NCBI GenBank assembly: GCA_005784505.1
Contig: VCAZ01000012.1
Location: forward strand, 1,925,511-1,989,510
Length of the DNA stretch: 64,000 bases
Direction of reading: 5' to 3'
From: Bagarius yarrelli
Taxonomy: Eukaryota > Chordata > Actinopteri > Siluriformes > Sisoridae
Below the pieces are notes generated by a model. That model made no database searches, was not told the origin of the DNA, and saw only the letters and a list, made by a program, of their open reading frames with translations. Positions 19,880 to 31,994 of the stretch are shown here, in pieces. The position numbers and the translations under genes were made by a program. Each line of letters opens with the position of its first letter. Position 1 is the stretch's first letter.

Positions 19880-20960
19880 AAGCTAAAAGTGTTATTTAAT
19901 AGTAAATGTTTGTTTTTGTTCAATGATCAATAATTTGGCCTTCATCATAAATAATCCAGATTCTTCATTCTTATTTTTTTTTGCTGGTGAATTGGTGCTC
20001 ACACACAAGCAAACGCTTAAGACAGTTTGCTGTCTGGTTCCTCTTTTCTTTCCCATAATTCCTTGTGGTCACATTTGCATGGCGCAGGAGAGGAGTGATA
20101 ACCCAATCAGGGCTGCGGTGTGGTGCTCTCACCCGGGAGCCTGTCACCTAAAGTCAGCTAATTGTGAGGAATTTGATTTGTTCTCCGCTAAAGGCCGGCT
20201 TTGTTCCGAATTTAGGTTGTCTGGCTCAGCGAGGGGCCTTTTAAGTGGACACTAGGTCCACGCAGGACGTGCTGCTTTGTGTGCGCCCGGGTGGGGCATT
20301 CGTCATTTTCGTAGCCGACCTTTGACCTCAACCTGGGGTTCTAACAAGCATTGCTGGCTCAGGCGAGCTGCAGATTAGCACGCTGTAAGGAAAAGTGAAA
20401 GATATTAAATTATGTTTTTTTAAACATGCCTCTATTTCCCAGCGAGCCCAGTCCTGTCTCAGCTGGAGCTTCCCATAATGCCGTGATGGATTTGTTAAGC
20501 GCCGGAGCTCAGTGGGAGCTTTGCACACAAGGGTCAGACGAGTTTTCGTCTAACTCGTTTAGCTTGGAAAATATTGGCTAACGAGGTTAGCGCGTGTTGC
20601 GGGGTGTCGGATAACGCGTTTAAGGCGCGCGCCTCGTTTGTTTAGGACTCTTTTCGTTTCTCATTTGTGTCAGAAAGATGAATGGACGAGTCTCTTAACG
20701 AGCAGAGCGAATGATGTGTGACCAGGCAGGTTGTGATCTCTGAGCGTAATTGATCAGGTTTTCGGTGCGATGGCTTTTCATGAACGCTGTTGAGGTCCCC
20801 GTAGTGCGACGTGGTGCTGGAGATTTGCCAATACAGTGGGGACAATCACGGCCTTCATAATCCTTCTTCTGTCTGCATTGAGTGGACAAATAATATGCAG
20901 CGGTTTTCTGGGAGAAATTGTAGAGTGGTTTAATTCTCTTCTACCAAAACAATCTGCCAT
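19880..20960. other. Island of unique sequence, candidate regulatory DNA
   Basis: Low repeat content. ATTTGCAT octamer (POU site) at 20073-20080, CATTTGCATGGCGC context, mixed base composition. Frames here are short and uncoded-looking. Candidate conserved non-coding element; conservation not testable here. Confidence 0.3.
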
Positions 20961-20964
20961 TTTT

Positions 20965-21235
20965 ATTCAGAGTTTAGGCTTAGGGGCCATGCTTAGGGGC
21001 CCAGGATTAGCATTTTGGTTGCTTAGTCATATCAGTCCCTTGGATGACATCACCAGATCTTGAGAACCAATAAGCATTAAATTGACTGCATATAGCAGAC
21101 GTTCTTATCCAGAGCGACTTACATTTACCCCCCATCAGATCCATCAGTTGCAACTTGGTTGTGCTGGGAATCGAACCCAGATCTTTCAATTAGCAGTCCA
21201 ACACCATGACTGACTGCACTACCACTTTCCTCATC
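20965..21235 (-). mobile_element. tRNA-derived SINE copies, minus strand
   Basis: 21087-21235 is a fairly intact copy: tail complement GCAGACGTTCTTATCCAGAG, then tRNA half GCTGGGAATCGAACCCAGAT, ending in CACTACCACTTTCC. 20965-21015 is a small fragment of another. Confidence 0.75.
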
Positions 21236-21660
21236 ATTGTCGAGCTCTGAGAGCTTTATGACAGGTTCACACTACAGAGTCATGTACACTGCACACGGGA
21301 TCAGTGACAGGAGGTTACAGGACTTTACAATAGTCGATGCTTTAACAACTTTCACACCCAAACACACGCCAGACGTGATGAGGAAATAATGCAAGATCAC
21401 GTGTGAGATCAGTTTTGTGAAAAAAAAAAGAATTGGAGACTGGAACTGTTGTTAAAGTGGAGCTGTAGGAAGTTTAGTGTACTGATGATCTGTGCAGATT
21501 TAACAATAGATGGAAACTGAAGCCACGATCGCTGATATTAGGGTCTATAACTCCTCCTGAACTTCCTGCTGCTCTGTATCTCGCTCTCTCATTGGCTGGA
21601 GCTCATCGCTGAGATATTGTTCAGTCAGAACTCATTTCACACTGCAGGATCCTGAATTTA
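21236..21660. other. Intergenic unique sequence
   Basis: Nothing recognisable. Confidence 0.4.
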
Positions 21661-22045
21661 GGAGTCTGTCTTTCTTTTATTTTTTCTCTTCTTTTTTCCC
21701 TCCTTTTGTTCTCTCTGAGGTTAAATGTGAACTGTATGTTCTGAATAATAAATTCTCTTTCTATCTCTCTCTGTCTTCTTTCTTTCTCTCTTTTCTCGCT
21801 CGCTCTCTTGCTATCTTTCTCGCTCTATTTTTTTCTCTCGCTCTCTTGCTATCTTTCTCGCTATCTTTCTCTCACTCTCTTCTTCGCCATCCTGTCTCTC
21901 TTTCCTGCTCACTCCGTTCCTCACTCTGTTTCATTTGTTCTCTTCCCCCTGTCTCTTTTTCTCCACCTTCCCTCTCTCACTCTCCCTCTTTTTCTCTACC
22001 TGGCTTTCTTATTCTCTCTCTCTTACTTTCTGTTTACTGTGTATA
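21661..22045. repeat. Polypyrimidine (CT-rich) tract
   Basis: About 380 bp nearly purine-free on +, CTTT and CTCT units, followed by a GT run at 22060-22089. Confidence 0.85.
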
Positions 22046-22055
22046 AATTCCAACC

Positions 22056-22092
<37 letters not shown>

Positions 22093-22329
22093 TCTCCACT
22101 GCTAGAAAATAAAGCACTTAAAATTTCATGAGATCAGGAGGCTCTGTAAGCAGATTGGGTGTGTGAACAAACATGATGAATTGAGTGTTGATCAGCGTCG
22201 TGGTCCTCAGCAGCAGAACCCCTCAGTTCAGCGCACTTTCACTTTAAACCTCCAGCTCTTCATCATCATCAAGCCTCCAGGTGTCATTCCACATCAGCAC
22301 CACTACTTATTAGTTTACTTCCTTTATTT

Positions 22330-22712
22330 AATAACAGGACGCAGGCTGGTGTGTGTGTGTGTGCGCGACTGTGTGTGGTGTGTATGAGTTTGTGTGTGCA
22401 CCAGGGGAGCCGGAGGAGCTCCATGAAAAATGGCTCTTATTGTGTGAGCAAGTCAAAGCTGGACGTTTCTCTTTTTGTCTCCATCTGTCTCAGTCTGCGC
22501 TCGCTAACTTTACCTCACCGCGTGGCCCAGTTGCCCTCAGCTGAACCACAAATCCCAGCTTCCCCAGCGACCGGCTGAAATTACCAGCATAAATCAGAGA
22601 GGCTCATGGGAAAAGCCTGGATGTCACCAGAGTAAATGTATCATGGGTCATGTGACCTCCATGTCCGCTCATTATTTTGTGTTAAACGCTCTGAAAAAAA
22701 ATTCTTAATAAT

Positions 22713-22762
<50 letters not shown>

Positions 22763-22780
22763 CGCGTGTGTGCGCGCAGA
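22330..22780. other. GT microsatellites flanking a unique block
   Basis: GT runs at 22350-22390 and 22711-22760. The block 22490-22640 between them is unique, with GCGTGGCCCAGTTGCCCTC and CCAGCGACCGGCTG, and could be a small conserved element. Confidence 0.35.
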
Positions 22781-22849
22781 AATGCAAACACTTTACCTTC
22801 ACTAGGTTCAGGACATGTAATAACTGCATTATAAAAAGATTTTTCTTTT

Positions 22850-23150
22850 ATCTCTCCCTTCATCTTACACTCCTTTTCTCTGTCTGTCTGTGTCTCTCTC
22901 TCTCTCTCTCTACCCTGTCTTACAGTCTCTCTGTCCCTCCCCAATTTGCTCTCTGTCTCATTCTCTCTGTCTTGTCCTTTTTTCCCCCCTGTATGTCACT
23001 GAAAGTCTGTCTCTCTCTGCATGTCTCTGTCTCTTTTGATGTAACAGTTTGCTGTGCACATCAGTGTAGTTTCCCTTTCTCACCTCTGGGTGGCATCATG
23101 CAGTTTCAAACTAATATATTCTCTCTCTCTCTCTCTCTCTCTCTATCGAT
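22850..23150. repeat. Polypyrimidine and (CT)n tracts
   Basis: CT-rich 22850-23035 and pure CT 23120-23144, interrupted by unique sequence. Confidence 0.8.
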
Positions 23151-24330
23151 ACACAGTCTGTATAGAAATCAATAAGTATTGAACTTACATTTAACTTTTC
23201 TTCCTTATATTTTTAAGTTTATTGAAATGTTGTAATTTAACTATTAATCTTGAATTAACTGTTTAAAAGCAGGTTAAAATATTCACTCGTAAATAATAAG
23301 AAACTCTTAGAATACAGTCAGTGTGTGGCTTTAAAGTTTACCAGTAAAACCACAAAATATCCTGGGTTTTTTGTTTATTTGTTCAAATGTTCAGAAAATA
23401 AAATGTGTAAATGTAAATTACTGATTTAAAAAGCTGATCAACCTTAAATGCAATAATATTTGTGTGTGTGAGTGTGTGAGTGTACACACATCTGTTCATT
23501 TGACTAGCACTATGCTCTGATTGGTCAAATTAGCCGAGTTAAACCTAACCGGGATTAAATACCTAAATCTTATAACACGCTAAAGGTCGTGACCCCAGTG
23601 TGATAGGGATGCGTGTAATTAAGTGTGTTTTGTGTGTAAACACAGTGACTAAACATGGCACTGAGTGGAAAGTGTGTGTGTGTGTGTGTGTGTGTGGTGA
23701 TTCCTACCGCTCTCTCTCTCAAATTAAAGCGTTTTAGTGACATGAAATTGAATTGTTGCTGAAGTGTTACATCAGTACAATAGAGGTGTGTTTAAGAAGA
23801 AATAATTCAGACATGTTTAAACTAAGAAAGGAAATAAAGTACAAAAAAATGGCATAAGAAACCAAATAAACGTAAAAAAATGTAACATACAAAATAACAT
23901 TGATAATATAAGTTAACAACAAACTAAGTGTGTGTGAGTGAGTGAGTGTGAAGGTTTTTCTCGGTTGTTGGTAGGTTGTTGACCTTTCAGTGAAGTTTTT
24001 TCTCGGTTGTTGGTGTTTTGTTTGCGTTCAGGTGTTCTGCCAGATCTGTTTAGGGTCAAATAGCAGTGTAGTCTGGACTGGGTTTTGGTCAGTGCTTCGG
24101 GTACTTTCTTCTCATGTGCTCAGTCATGTACTAGACTATGGCTGCTGCTGACTGGTGGTTCTCTGAGACCCTAAAAAGTCTCTCTCTCTCACTCGCTCTC
24201 TCTCTCTCTCTCTCTCGAGCAGCAGCAGATGAGTCTTAGTTTAACTGGATTATCTGGGCTGGTAAAACACACAGACACACACACACGCGCACACGCGCAC
24301 GGGGCAGTATGACAAGGTGTATGAGATCAG
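23151..24330. other. Intergenic, AT-rich with microsatellites
   Basis: (GT)n at 23672-23698, (CT)n at 24180-24218, CA/CG run at 24275-24300. A short direct repeat TTTTTCTCGGTTGTTGGT occurs at about 23955 and 23997. No gene. Confidence 0.5.
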
Positions 24331-24590
24331 TGTGGCAGCTGTGTGTGTGTGGGACTTGCGCTGTAATGAAGAGACAGTGTGAAGCCCCTGAGGGCCACTC
24401 ATCCTCTTGTCCCCTTGTCCCCTCCCCTACGGTCCTATCGCTAAATTAGCTGACTCTCTGACCCAGCCTGTAATTGCATTAGTTTATCAATGTAGCTCAC
24501 AATTTATTACCCCCGGCACACGCACAGAGCGTGTCAGGTCTCACACCACACAGACTAATTAGAGAAACACAACTGTCTGAGCGGGGAGCA
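24331..24590. other. Island of unique sequence, candidate regulatory DNA
   Basis: Contains AATTAGCTGACTCTCTGACC, TAATTGCATTAG and ACTAATTAGAG, homeodomain-type cores in a repeat-free block. Confidence 0.3.
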
Positions 24591-24779
24591 GTGTGTGTGT
24601 GTGTGTGTGTGTGCGTGTGCGTGTTTGTTGCTCAGCTTACTGAATAAAAACTCCATTGTTCTGCAGCCCAACAGAAGTGTTACACTTTTTTTTTTCATTT
24701 TAATGTGAAACGTTGTGTTATAGTCCATTGTTGCACTTAACCCTATAACACAAATACAACTCATTAATAACCTCTTTAT

Positions 24780-25310
24780 AATGTAATTACAGCACATTCA
24801 TATTCCCTTTGTAACAATTACAGCACATCATTAAACAATTTATAAGACAATTACAACTCATTAATAACCCCTTTATAATATAATTACAACACATTATTAA
24901 CCCCTTTATAATACAATTACAACACATTAATAACCCCTTTATAATATAATTACAACTCATTAATAACCCCTTTATAATATAATTACAACTCATTAATAAC
25001 CCTTTTATAATACAATTACAACACATTAATAACCCCTTTATAATACAATTACAACACATTATTAACCCCTTTATAATACAATTACAGCACTTTATTAACC
25101 CCTTTATAATACAATTACAGCACTTTATTAACCCCTTTATAATATAATTACAACTCATTAATAACCCCTTTATAATATAATTACAACACATCATTAACCC
25201 CTTTATAATATAATTACAACACATTATTAACCCCTTTATAATACAATTACAACACATTATTAACTCATTTTCAACACAATTGCAACACCTTAAAAACCCC
25301 TTTAACAGTT
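24780..25310. repeat. 33-bp minisatellite, about 16 copies
   Basis: Unit about ATTAATAACCCCTTTATAAT plus ATAATTACAACAC; successive ATTACAAC marks at 24850, 24883 and 24916 fix the period at 33 bp. Because 33 is 11 codons, the minus strand stays open for 156 codons (24787-25257) reading CNYIIKGLLM-like repeats. Not a protein gene in my judgement. Confidence 0.93.
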
Positions 25311-25530
25311 ACATGGAAATTCTTGTGTAGATATAATCGAGGATGTACAGAAAGCAGGGACAGATAAAGAAAAGAAGGAGGCCAAGCATTGCGCCTTGTG
25401 GGACAGCAGTAAAGTGTGCATGAAGCTGATGTGGCTTTCTAGAATCAGCCGACCACTCAAAAGTAAATCATGAAGAACTAAAAGTCTTTTTGAGAAGTTA
25501 AGAATCAAACACTTTAATGCCACCATAATA
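25311..25530. other. Unique spacer between two minisatellite arrays
   Basis: Unrelated to the flanking arrays. Contains GGGACAGCAGTAAAGTGTGC. Nothing recognised. Confidence 0.5.
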
Positions 25531-26420
25531 ACCTCTCAATGACACTATTACACACATTAACACCACCGTCATACCAAACACCCTAATACCACTGTAATAA
25601 CATTTACAAACACTTTAATACCACTGTCATACCATCAAACACCCTAATACCATGGTCATAACACCTCCAAACACCTTATTACCACTATCATAACACCTCC
25701 AAATGGCCTGATATCACTATAATAACAATCATAACACTAAACACGTTATTACCACTTTCATACTTCCAAACATCCAAATATCACCATAATAATGTTTAGA
25801 AACACATTAAAACCACTTTCATACCAACAAACACATTAACACCACTGTCATAACACCTCCAAATAGCCTAATACCACTGTAATAACACCTTCAAACACAG
25901 TAATACCACTGCCATAACACCTCCAAACACCCTAATACAACTGGCATACCACCAAACACCCTAATACCACTGTCATAACACCTCCAAACACATTAATACC
26001 ACTGTCATACCTCCAAACACGCTAATACTACTGTCATAACACCTCCAAACACCCTAATACCGCTGTCATAACATCCTCAAATAGCCTAATATGACTGTAA
26101 TAACACTTTCCAGCACAACAATACCACTGTCATACCACCAATCAGCTTGACACTGTAATAACATTTCCAAACACCCTGATGCCATTGTTCTAATATCTAA
26201 AAAACACCCTAATACCCCTGCAGAAACATCTCCATACACCCTGATACCATGGTCATAATACTTCCAAACACCCTAATACCTCTGTCATAACAGCTCCAAA
26301 CACTATAATACCACTGTTATACCACCATACACGGTAATACCACTGTCACACCACCAATCACCCATAATAATACTGTCATAACATTTCCAGTTACACTTAT
26401 AGCACTATGAGACATTAAAA
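25531..26420. repeat. Diverged minisatellite with units of about 32-36 bp
   Basis: Roughly 25 loosely conserved copies of AAACACCCTAATACCACTG followed by TCATAACACCTCC. The wording ACACATTAATACCACT is close to the 33-bp unit upstream, so the two arrays probably share an origin. Confidence 0.85.
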
Positions 26421-27039
26421 CACATCGATATACACATTGAGATACACAATATTATAAAACTGCTGTAACACTGTTAAACTCCCAGTGTAGCACAGTTACT
26501 GTTACACCATTACAAACACCACAGTTGCACATTTACTACAGTGTAATAAACCCTTAATAACATTTATAACACAAGTACCTGTAGTTTCAGAATTACGCCA
26601 ATTTTTATTTAAAAGGAAAATCTGGTCAGTCTCTCCTGAAAAAATGTTTTTTGGTTTATCTTATTTTTTCTCATTAGATAAAAAGAGGAAAATAATTTTT
26701 CTTTCTTTTCTTCATCCGTCCATCCATCCATTAATCCAAGCTTTTTATTTCTATCCTTTATTATTTCACTTTATTATTCTGTTTGTATATTTTTCAATCA
26801 TTGGATGAGTAAAAAATATTCAGTGTCTCGCTCTATTTATATTCTTATGAAAAGTCTTGTTCTTGTCCTTCTGCTGTAGTCAAGTAACTTAATTTTTCTG
26901 TGTGTGTGTGTGTGTGTGTAGATAATGGCTGTGTGTATATGGCCCTATATTACACACGTCCTCTGATTGCCTTATGGCCATCGCCTCCATTTTGCATATT
27001 TACTGACTATGAATCACATACTCGGCTCTCCAGCTGTCT

Positions 27040-27075
<36 letters not shown>

Positions 27076-27100
27076 ACACCTTAAAGCCGTTTAATTAAAG
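26421..27100. other. Intergenic with GT and CA microsatellites
   Basis: Extends the minisatellite-like wording to about 26580. (GT)n at 26899-26919 and (CA)n at 27040-27075. No gene. Confidence 0.5.
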
Positions 27101-27236
27101 CATGTATTATTAATCGGGCTATATTTGAGTCGTTTTTCTGCTCGGGCTGTGCAGACGAGTGCTACATTAAGGGTAAATTGTTTTGCAGTAATTCCCCTTT
27201 AATGTTTCTCTTCTTGGCGTACAGTGTTATGGAGGA

Positions 27237-27268
<32 letters not shown>

Positions 27269-27425
27269 CGACAGCAGCGATGATGACGGACGAGCCGACG
27301 GCGTGTCACTCTTACAGTAACTCGGCGCTGATGTGAGAAGGTGCAGATTCTGCCTTTAATTAGGTCTGTTTTACAAGTGAAATGCGACAGAGTGGAAATA
27401 TGAGCTTAATAAAAAGTGCCAGCTG
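27100..27425. other. Candidate conserved non-coding element with (GAT)n
   Basis: Unique sequence with TATTAATCGGGCTATATTTG and AATTCCCCTTTAATG, then (GAT)n at 27236-27268. Resembles deeply conserved developmental enhancers in texture only. Confidence 0.3.
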
Positions 27426-27428
27426 AGA

Positions 27429-27431
27429 TGA

Positions 27432-27472
<41 letters not shown>
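27429..27472. repeat. (CT)n microsatellite
   Basis: Pure CT, about 42 bp. Confidence 0.95.
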
Positions 27473-27477
<5 letters not shown>

Positions 27478-28060
27478 TGGTGAATATCAGTTTCTCGCCC
27501 CAGCTTGCGGGCAGCAATGATTCTCACCCTGCCGTTTGTCATGCTAATATACAACGGGCTACATATTGTGGATATTAGAAGCCCGGACGTGATGCATAGC
27601 CGAGGCCGTGTGACTGCTGACGAGCCCGAACGCAGACGCTGCCACGCTTAAATAGTTCAATCACGCAATTGGAACAATCCTCAAATAACTGCCCTGTTAC
27701 ACCTTTATACCACTTACACCATAAAGTGAGAGCACGTGTCAGTTTATTACAGCAGTTACAGACCAAACGACCGGATAAATAATCCATAAATAAATAATTA
27801 AACACTCGGGGGTTGTGATGTTCGAGGAAAAGAATCAACAGCGAGGTGGTGTGATGCAGCCTGTGGATTATTCAGTCATTACCGGCGCATCCTCCGAAGT
27901 CTCTTATTCCCTAAACCCACAGCGGTTTTTATCCGTAGTCTTTATTTATCGCGAACATCATGGATCATACAGTTTACTCCTCTGTTTAATGTCCCACCAA
28001 TGAGTTTACATCATCCTCACATCAGTAAAGCAGCAAATACGCACTGATTCTAAACATCAT
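27473..28060. other. Island of unique sequence, candidate regulatory DNA
   Basis: Includes ATGCTAAT at 27541-27548 (octamer-like), GATGCATAGCCGAGG and CACGCAATTGGAAC. Repeat-free and not coding. Confidence 0.3.
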
Positions 28061-28061
28061 G

Positions 28062-28062
<1 letters not shown>

Positions 28063-28098
<36 letters not shown>

Positions 28099-28380
28099 AA
28101 TTTAATGATAGAAAGACATTAATTTGGATTTAATTTAAGTTAAATTATATTCTTTCTTTCTTTTCTTTCTTTTTCTTTTTTTCTTTCCTACAATCTTTCT
28201 ATCTTTCTTCTATTATTTTTCTATCTTTTTTTTCTTCATTTTCCTTATTCTCATTAATATTTTTTTCTTTAAATACTTGTCTTTCTTTTTTTTTCCCTTC
28301 TTTTCTTTCTTCTTTCTTTCTTTTCTCGCCTTTCTTTTTTCTTCTTCTTTTCTTTCTCTTTTTCTTTCTTCTTCTTATAT
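28063..28380. repeat. (CT)n and CTTT-rich polypyrimidine tract
   Basis: Pure CT 28063-28094, then CTTT-type sequence 28150-28380 with short interruptions. Confidence 0.8.
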
Positions 28381-28965
28381 CAGTGGTTTGGCACTTAAGA
28401 TGTGTTTTTTAGTTTATTTATTTAATTTAATTTTACCTTATAATGTTGTTATGTTTCTTTTTAAAAACCAGTTTCTCTCCCAATAATATGATACTTTTTT
28501 TTATTTTTTTCAATGGCGTTTTGTATTTTTTTTTAGTTGTTAGATTCGCAATAAATGGTTTTTGATTACCTTTTTTAAAATTTATTGTTCTATAATATTT
28601 TAATTAGACGTTAAGGATAAATGTGAACTTTAGATATATAAAGCTTCTCTGATATATAAAGTTCTGAAATATAAAGTTCTTGATATATATTGATATGAAT
28701 TATTACGAGGTGATTTATTTTTGGTTTGTGAATTAAATGTAATGAATTTATTTCTGTATTTTAGGGAATGCACGATTAAAGATTTCGATATAATTATGTC
28801 GGGCCGAATAATGACTGGTCTCACTCTTAGCCTACCACGATTATTATACATTTATTTCCATTTCAGTCCATGACTAATTACGACAACTCACATGATTACA
28901 GTGTCAGTTTACTGGTGCGCTTTTGTAAACAGATATACCCTAATAATAACAGCACAAAAAGTCCA
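28381..28965. other. AT-rich intergenic; hAT-like fragment near 28765
   Basis: AGGGAATGCACGATTAAAGA at about 28763 resembles a fish hAT-type end. The rest is AT-rich and unremarkable. Confidence 0.4.
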
Positions 28966-28969
28966 TTTC

Positions 28970-29075
28970 TCCCAGTTGCCACTGCGGGGCCCCTCTGAGC
29001 AAGGCCTTATCTCCCATCACGTCAGATTGTTTGTAAGTTGCTCTGGATAAGGAAGTCTGCCGAATGCGTAAATAA
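28970..29075 (+). mobile_element. tRNA-derived SINE, 3' half
   Basis: Starts in the GGGGCCCCTCTGAGCAAGG middle and keeps the tail GTTGCTCTGGATAAGGAAGT, CTGCCGAATGCG. Confidence 0.8.
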
Positions 29076-29175
29076 AAGTATTCAGCCCTGTGGGTCAGAC
29101 TGTTTGGACATCATTGCAGTCTTTTTTGTGGCCCTGGTAAGTTTCAAACTCGTGGGTTTATTAATATTATCATGT

Positions 29176-29353
29176 ACAGCATTTGGCAGACGCCTCATCC
29201 AGGAGCGACTTACATTTATATACAACTGAGCAATTAGGGGTAATAACTGTCCTGGCTCAGGGCCCAGCAGTGGTGTCTTGGTGGAGCTGGGATAGACCCC
29301 ACAATTTTTTGGTTAGTATCCAACACCTTAACCATGAGTGCACCACTTCCCAC
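29176..29353 (-). mobile_element. tRNA-derived SINE, near full length
   Basis: Tail complement GCATTTGGCAGACGCCTCAT, middle GGCTCAGGGCCCAGCAGTGG, tRNA half ending CACCACTTCCC. Confidence 0.85.
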
Positions 29354-29376
29354 AAAATTGTAATCTTGTATTTGCC

Positions 29377-29784
29377 TTACATACGGAAAACCAGGAACTG
29401 CACCTGGATCAATGGCTGCCGCAACCCATGATTGAAGCAGGGGACTTTTAGATCTTCAGTCTTAACTGCGGCTATTTCGGGGTTTCGGCGGGGTATTACT
29501 GATCTGTACGTCCGCACAGCCTGGGTGATGATCCTGCAGTTCACTTTTTTTAGCCGCAACCGTTTTCTGGCAGGTGGTTTCCAGTCATCTCCAGCGACAT
29601 CCTGGTCATTCAGTGTTGTAACCAAATAACCCAACTCCTGATTCAGGCTGCTTTGAGGAAAAACTACATTGACTCCTGGTGTGTTATTGTGTACGGTGTT
29701 TATGAGACTGGAGGAAACAGATTTAGGTCCCTCGGCCACAGTTAATCCCGGTGCGTGGTGTGGTGGTGTGTGTGTAATTAGCCT
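29377..29784 (-). other. Open frame of unknown origin, possible decayed exon
   Basis: The minus frame is open from just after a TAA (complement near 29782) to a stop near 29377, with no ATG at its start (GTG at 29737-29739). It is not low complexity: the middle reads NQELGYLVTTLNDQDVAGDD then KPPARKRLRLKKVNCR, a basic NLS-like cluster. I recognise no family. No strong splice acceptor is visible upstream, and the frame runs toward a SINE. Could be a retro-derived or transposon fragment, or chance. Confidence 0.3.
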
Positions 29785-30530
29785 CGTGCATTTTAAGCTG
29801 GTGTTTGCGCAACAGAACCCGGTGTTTCAGAGCTTTAAAACGATTAATAACAGAAACGTTTTATATCATGATTAATAGTGAATTCCCGGTTTAATACGCC
29901 ATCCTTATTTTATATATAGAAAGAAACGAGGACAATTTTAAACCAGATGAATAATAATTTATAAAACAATAAATAGTAACAAAAATGAAAAGGAAAGTCA
30001 GTAGAAATATATGAGTGTGAGGCTGTAAATTGTTAGAATGTGTGGTGTTTGTGTGTGTGGTGTTCTGAACACTCTATAAGCAGTGATGGCATTATTAGAG
30101 AAAGACAGATGCAGGTTATGTGTAAAGTGTGGGACATGATTAGTCCTGACCTTCCCTGTGCTGGTTATATCCGCCACACTGACACAGCAGGTTTATTTAC
30201 GAGGAGCGGCGTGTTCTGAATCCCTCTCCTCTTTACAGCCCACTGCCTTTTACACCCCTCTCTGACAGCCCATTACCCCTCCATCAACCCACACTTTACA
30301 GCTGCTTCTCAGCAAATTACCTTCATAGAATCAATACGTTCATTCAGCTGCTACGGGCTGAAAACGGAGAAAGAGAGAGAGAGAGAAAGAGAGAGAGAGC
30401 GTAAAACCTGTAACAATCTCGTACCTCCACACTTAACACACCTCTATACTTCCTGTTCCATCACACTAGCTAACATCATCAACCCACCAGTCATACCCTA
30501 CATTTACTTTAACATTAAGATCTTTATTAT
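29785..30530. other. Intergenic; candidate regulatory block 30120-30360
   Basis: 30120-30360 is repeat-free with ATGATTAGTCCTGACC and TTTATTTACGAGGAGCG, followed by a GA run at 30368-30400. No gene. Confidence 0.3.
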
Positions 30531-30539
30531 GAAACATTT

Positions 30540-30809
30540 GCTTTTTCTTTTTGTTTAATTTTCCTTTCCTTTAATTTTATTATTTGTTTTATTTTTCTTT
30601 CTTTTTTTGTTTTATCCTTCCTTCTTTCCTTCATTTATTTTTCTTTCTTCTTTCTTTCTTGACCCCCCACCCCCACCACTCATTTTCTGTGCTGTTTGAC
30701 GTCCACAAGCTTTTGGCCACATGTGAATCCGGTAAAACTGGACTCCGTGTTGGTTTAACATTGATATATTATTAGTTGTAAACAATGAAAAGTGATAAAG
30801 ATGATAAAG

Positions 30810-30847
<38 letters not shown>

Positions 30848-30850
30848 AGC
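30540..30850. repeat. CTTT-rich tract and (CT)n
   Basis: 30540-30665 T/C-rich with few purines; (CT)n at 30814-30846. Confidence 0.8.
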
Positions 30851-30959
30851 CAATCAGTGCCGTCCTGACTCTGGATATCAGGTGACCAATTATTAGTGTT
30901 TAATAACTGGTAGACTTTAATACTTCCAGCTGGTGAGTCGACGGAGCTGAGTTCCAGAG

Positions 30960-31080
30960 TGTTTGTGTTGTATGAGAGAGAGAGAAACAGAGACAGAGAG
31001 AGAGTGTGAGCGATGATGAGAGACAGCGAGCGAGGTTTTGCCCTTGCTGTGCATGAGCGTTTCTCCTTAATGACGAATGA
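30960..31080. repeat. GA-rich patch
   Basis: Short GAGA runs between 30974 and 31035. Confidence 0.6.
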
Positions 31081-31375
31081 TCCAGGTGAGTTATGAGCAG
31101 GACATTAGCGGAGGTGAGTCTCCGGTAATATCATAAAGCAGTGTTTAAATATTTTAATTTCATTCATCAGGACCCGTGCTGACGCTCCGCTCCGCTCCTC
31201 TTCTGCTCATTTCTCATCAGCTGAATGAGTGCATTATTCATTAGCACTAATTATTTTCCCATAACGCCTGCCCCGATATATTTAACCCTCCTATCATATC
31301 GGCCTGTAATGATCCTGTAAAACTCAATTGCTCTGAGAAGAAGAGTTGGAGAGCTCATTTAGAGAACATCGGAGG
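31081..31375. other. Strong candidate regulatory element
   Basis: Repeat-free, with TGCATTATTCAT at 31230-31241 (POU-homeodomain-like) and TAATTA at 31248-31253, then CCGATATATTTAACCC and GGCCTGTAATGATCC. This is the desert block whose texture most resembles a developmental enhancer. Confidence 0.35.
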
Positions 31376-31605
31376 GAGAGGGGGAGAAACGGAGAGAGAG
31401 AGAGCAATAGAGAGGGGGGGCAGAGACAGAGAAAGAGAGAGAAAGATTTGGAGAGAGAGAGGGAATAACGCAGAGAGAGAGAGAGGGAGTTAAGAGGAGA
31501 GGGAATAAGACAGAGAGAGATATAGAGGTAGAGGGAAAAAGAGAGAAAGAGACAGAGAGAGGGAGAGTCAGAGAAAGCGAAAGAGAGAAAGAGGTAATTT
31601 AGAAG
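31376..31605. repeat. GA-rich (polypurine) tract
   Basis: About 230 bp, GAGA with AAAGAG variants. One of the few purine-rich tracts on +. A GT run at 31686-31716 follows. Confidence 0.85.
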
Positions 31606-31853
31606 GAGAGTCTCTTTTCTAATTTGAGGAAGGACATTTGTTCCTGTCTGCTTTGCACACTGAGGGAGATTTCCTTATTTGATAAGTAAGTGTGTGTGTG
31701 TGTGTGTGTGTGTGTATACCAAATTTTCAATATAACATATTAAACCCATATCCACTAATTGTAGATTAAAGAATAAACAAATAAAGTATTTAAAATCAAA
31801 AATATGTGAATAATAGAATATAAATTTACTCTGCTTGCAGGTGGACGTTGGTT

Positions 31854-31866
31854 CCAGCAGGTGGTG
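31854..31866 (+). promoter_or_regulatory. CTCF-like motif, one mismatch
   Basis: CCAGCAGGTGGTG differs from the CTCF core only at the usual GGC (T for C). Weak. Confidence 0.2.
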
Positions 31867-31994
31867 TACTGTAGGTCCGAGATGCGGCTATTGGTGTTTA
31901 TTTAGAATAAACAGATCAGATGTAAGTCTGGATTGGAGGTTTGGGAGATCTATTTGGATCAGAATTTGTCTAGAATGTCTCTATATGTTATATA

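Noticed and set aside
24787..25257. 156-aa Cys/Ile/Lys repeat protein on the minus strand
   Set aside because: The frame stays open only because the 33-bp unit is 11 codons long; the array is non-coding satellite in texture.
24780..26420. CRISPR-like array
   Set aside because: The units are contiguous tandem repeats without unique spacers, and the genome is a vertebrate.
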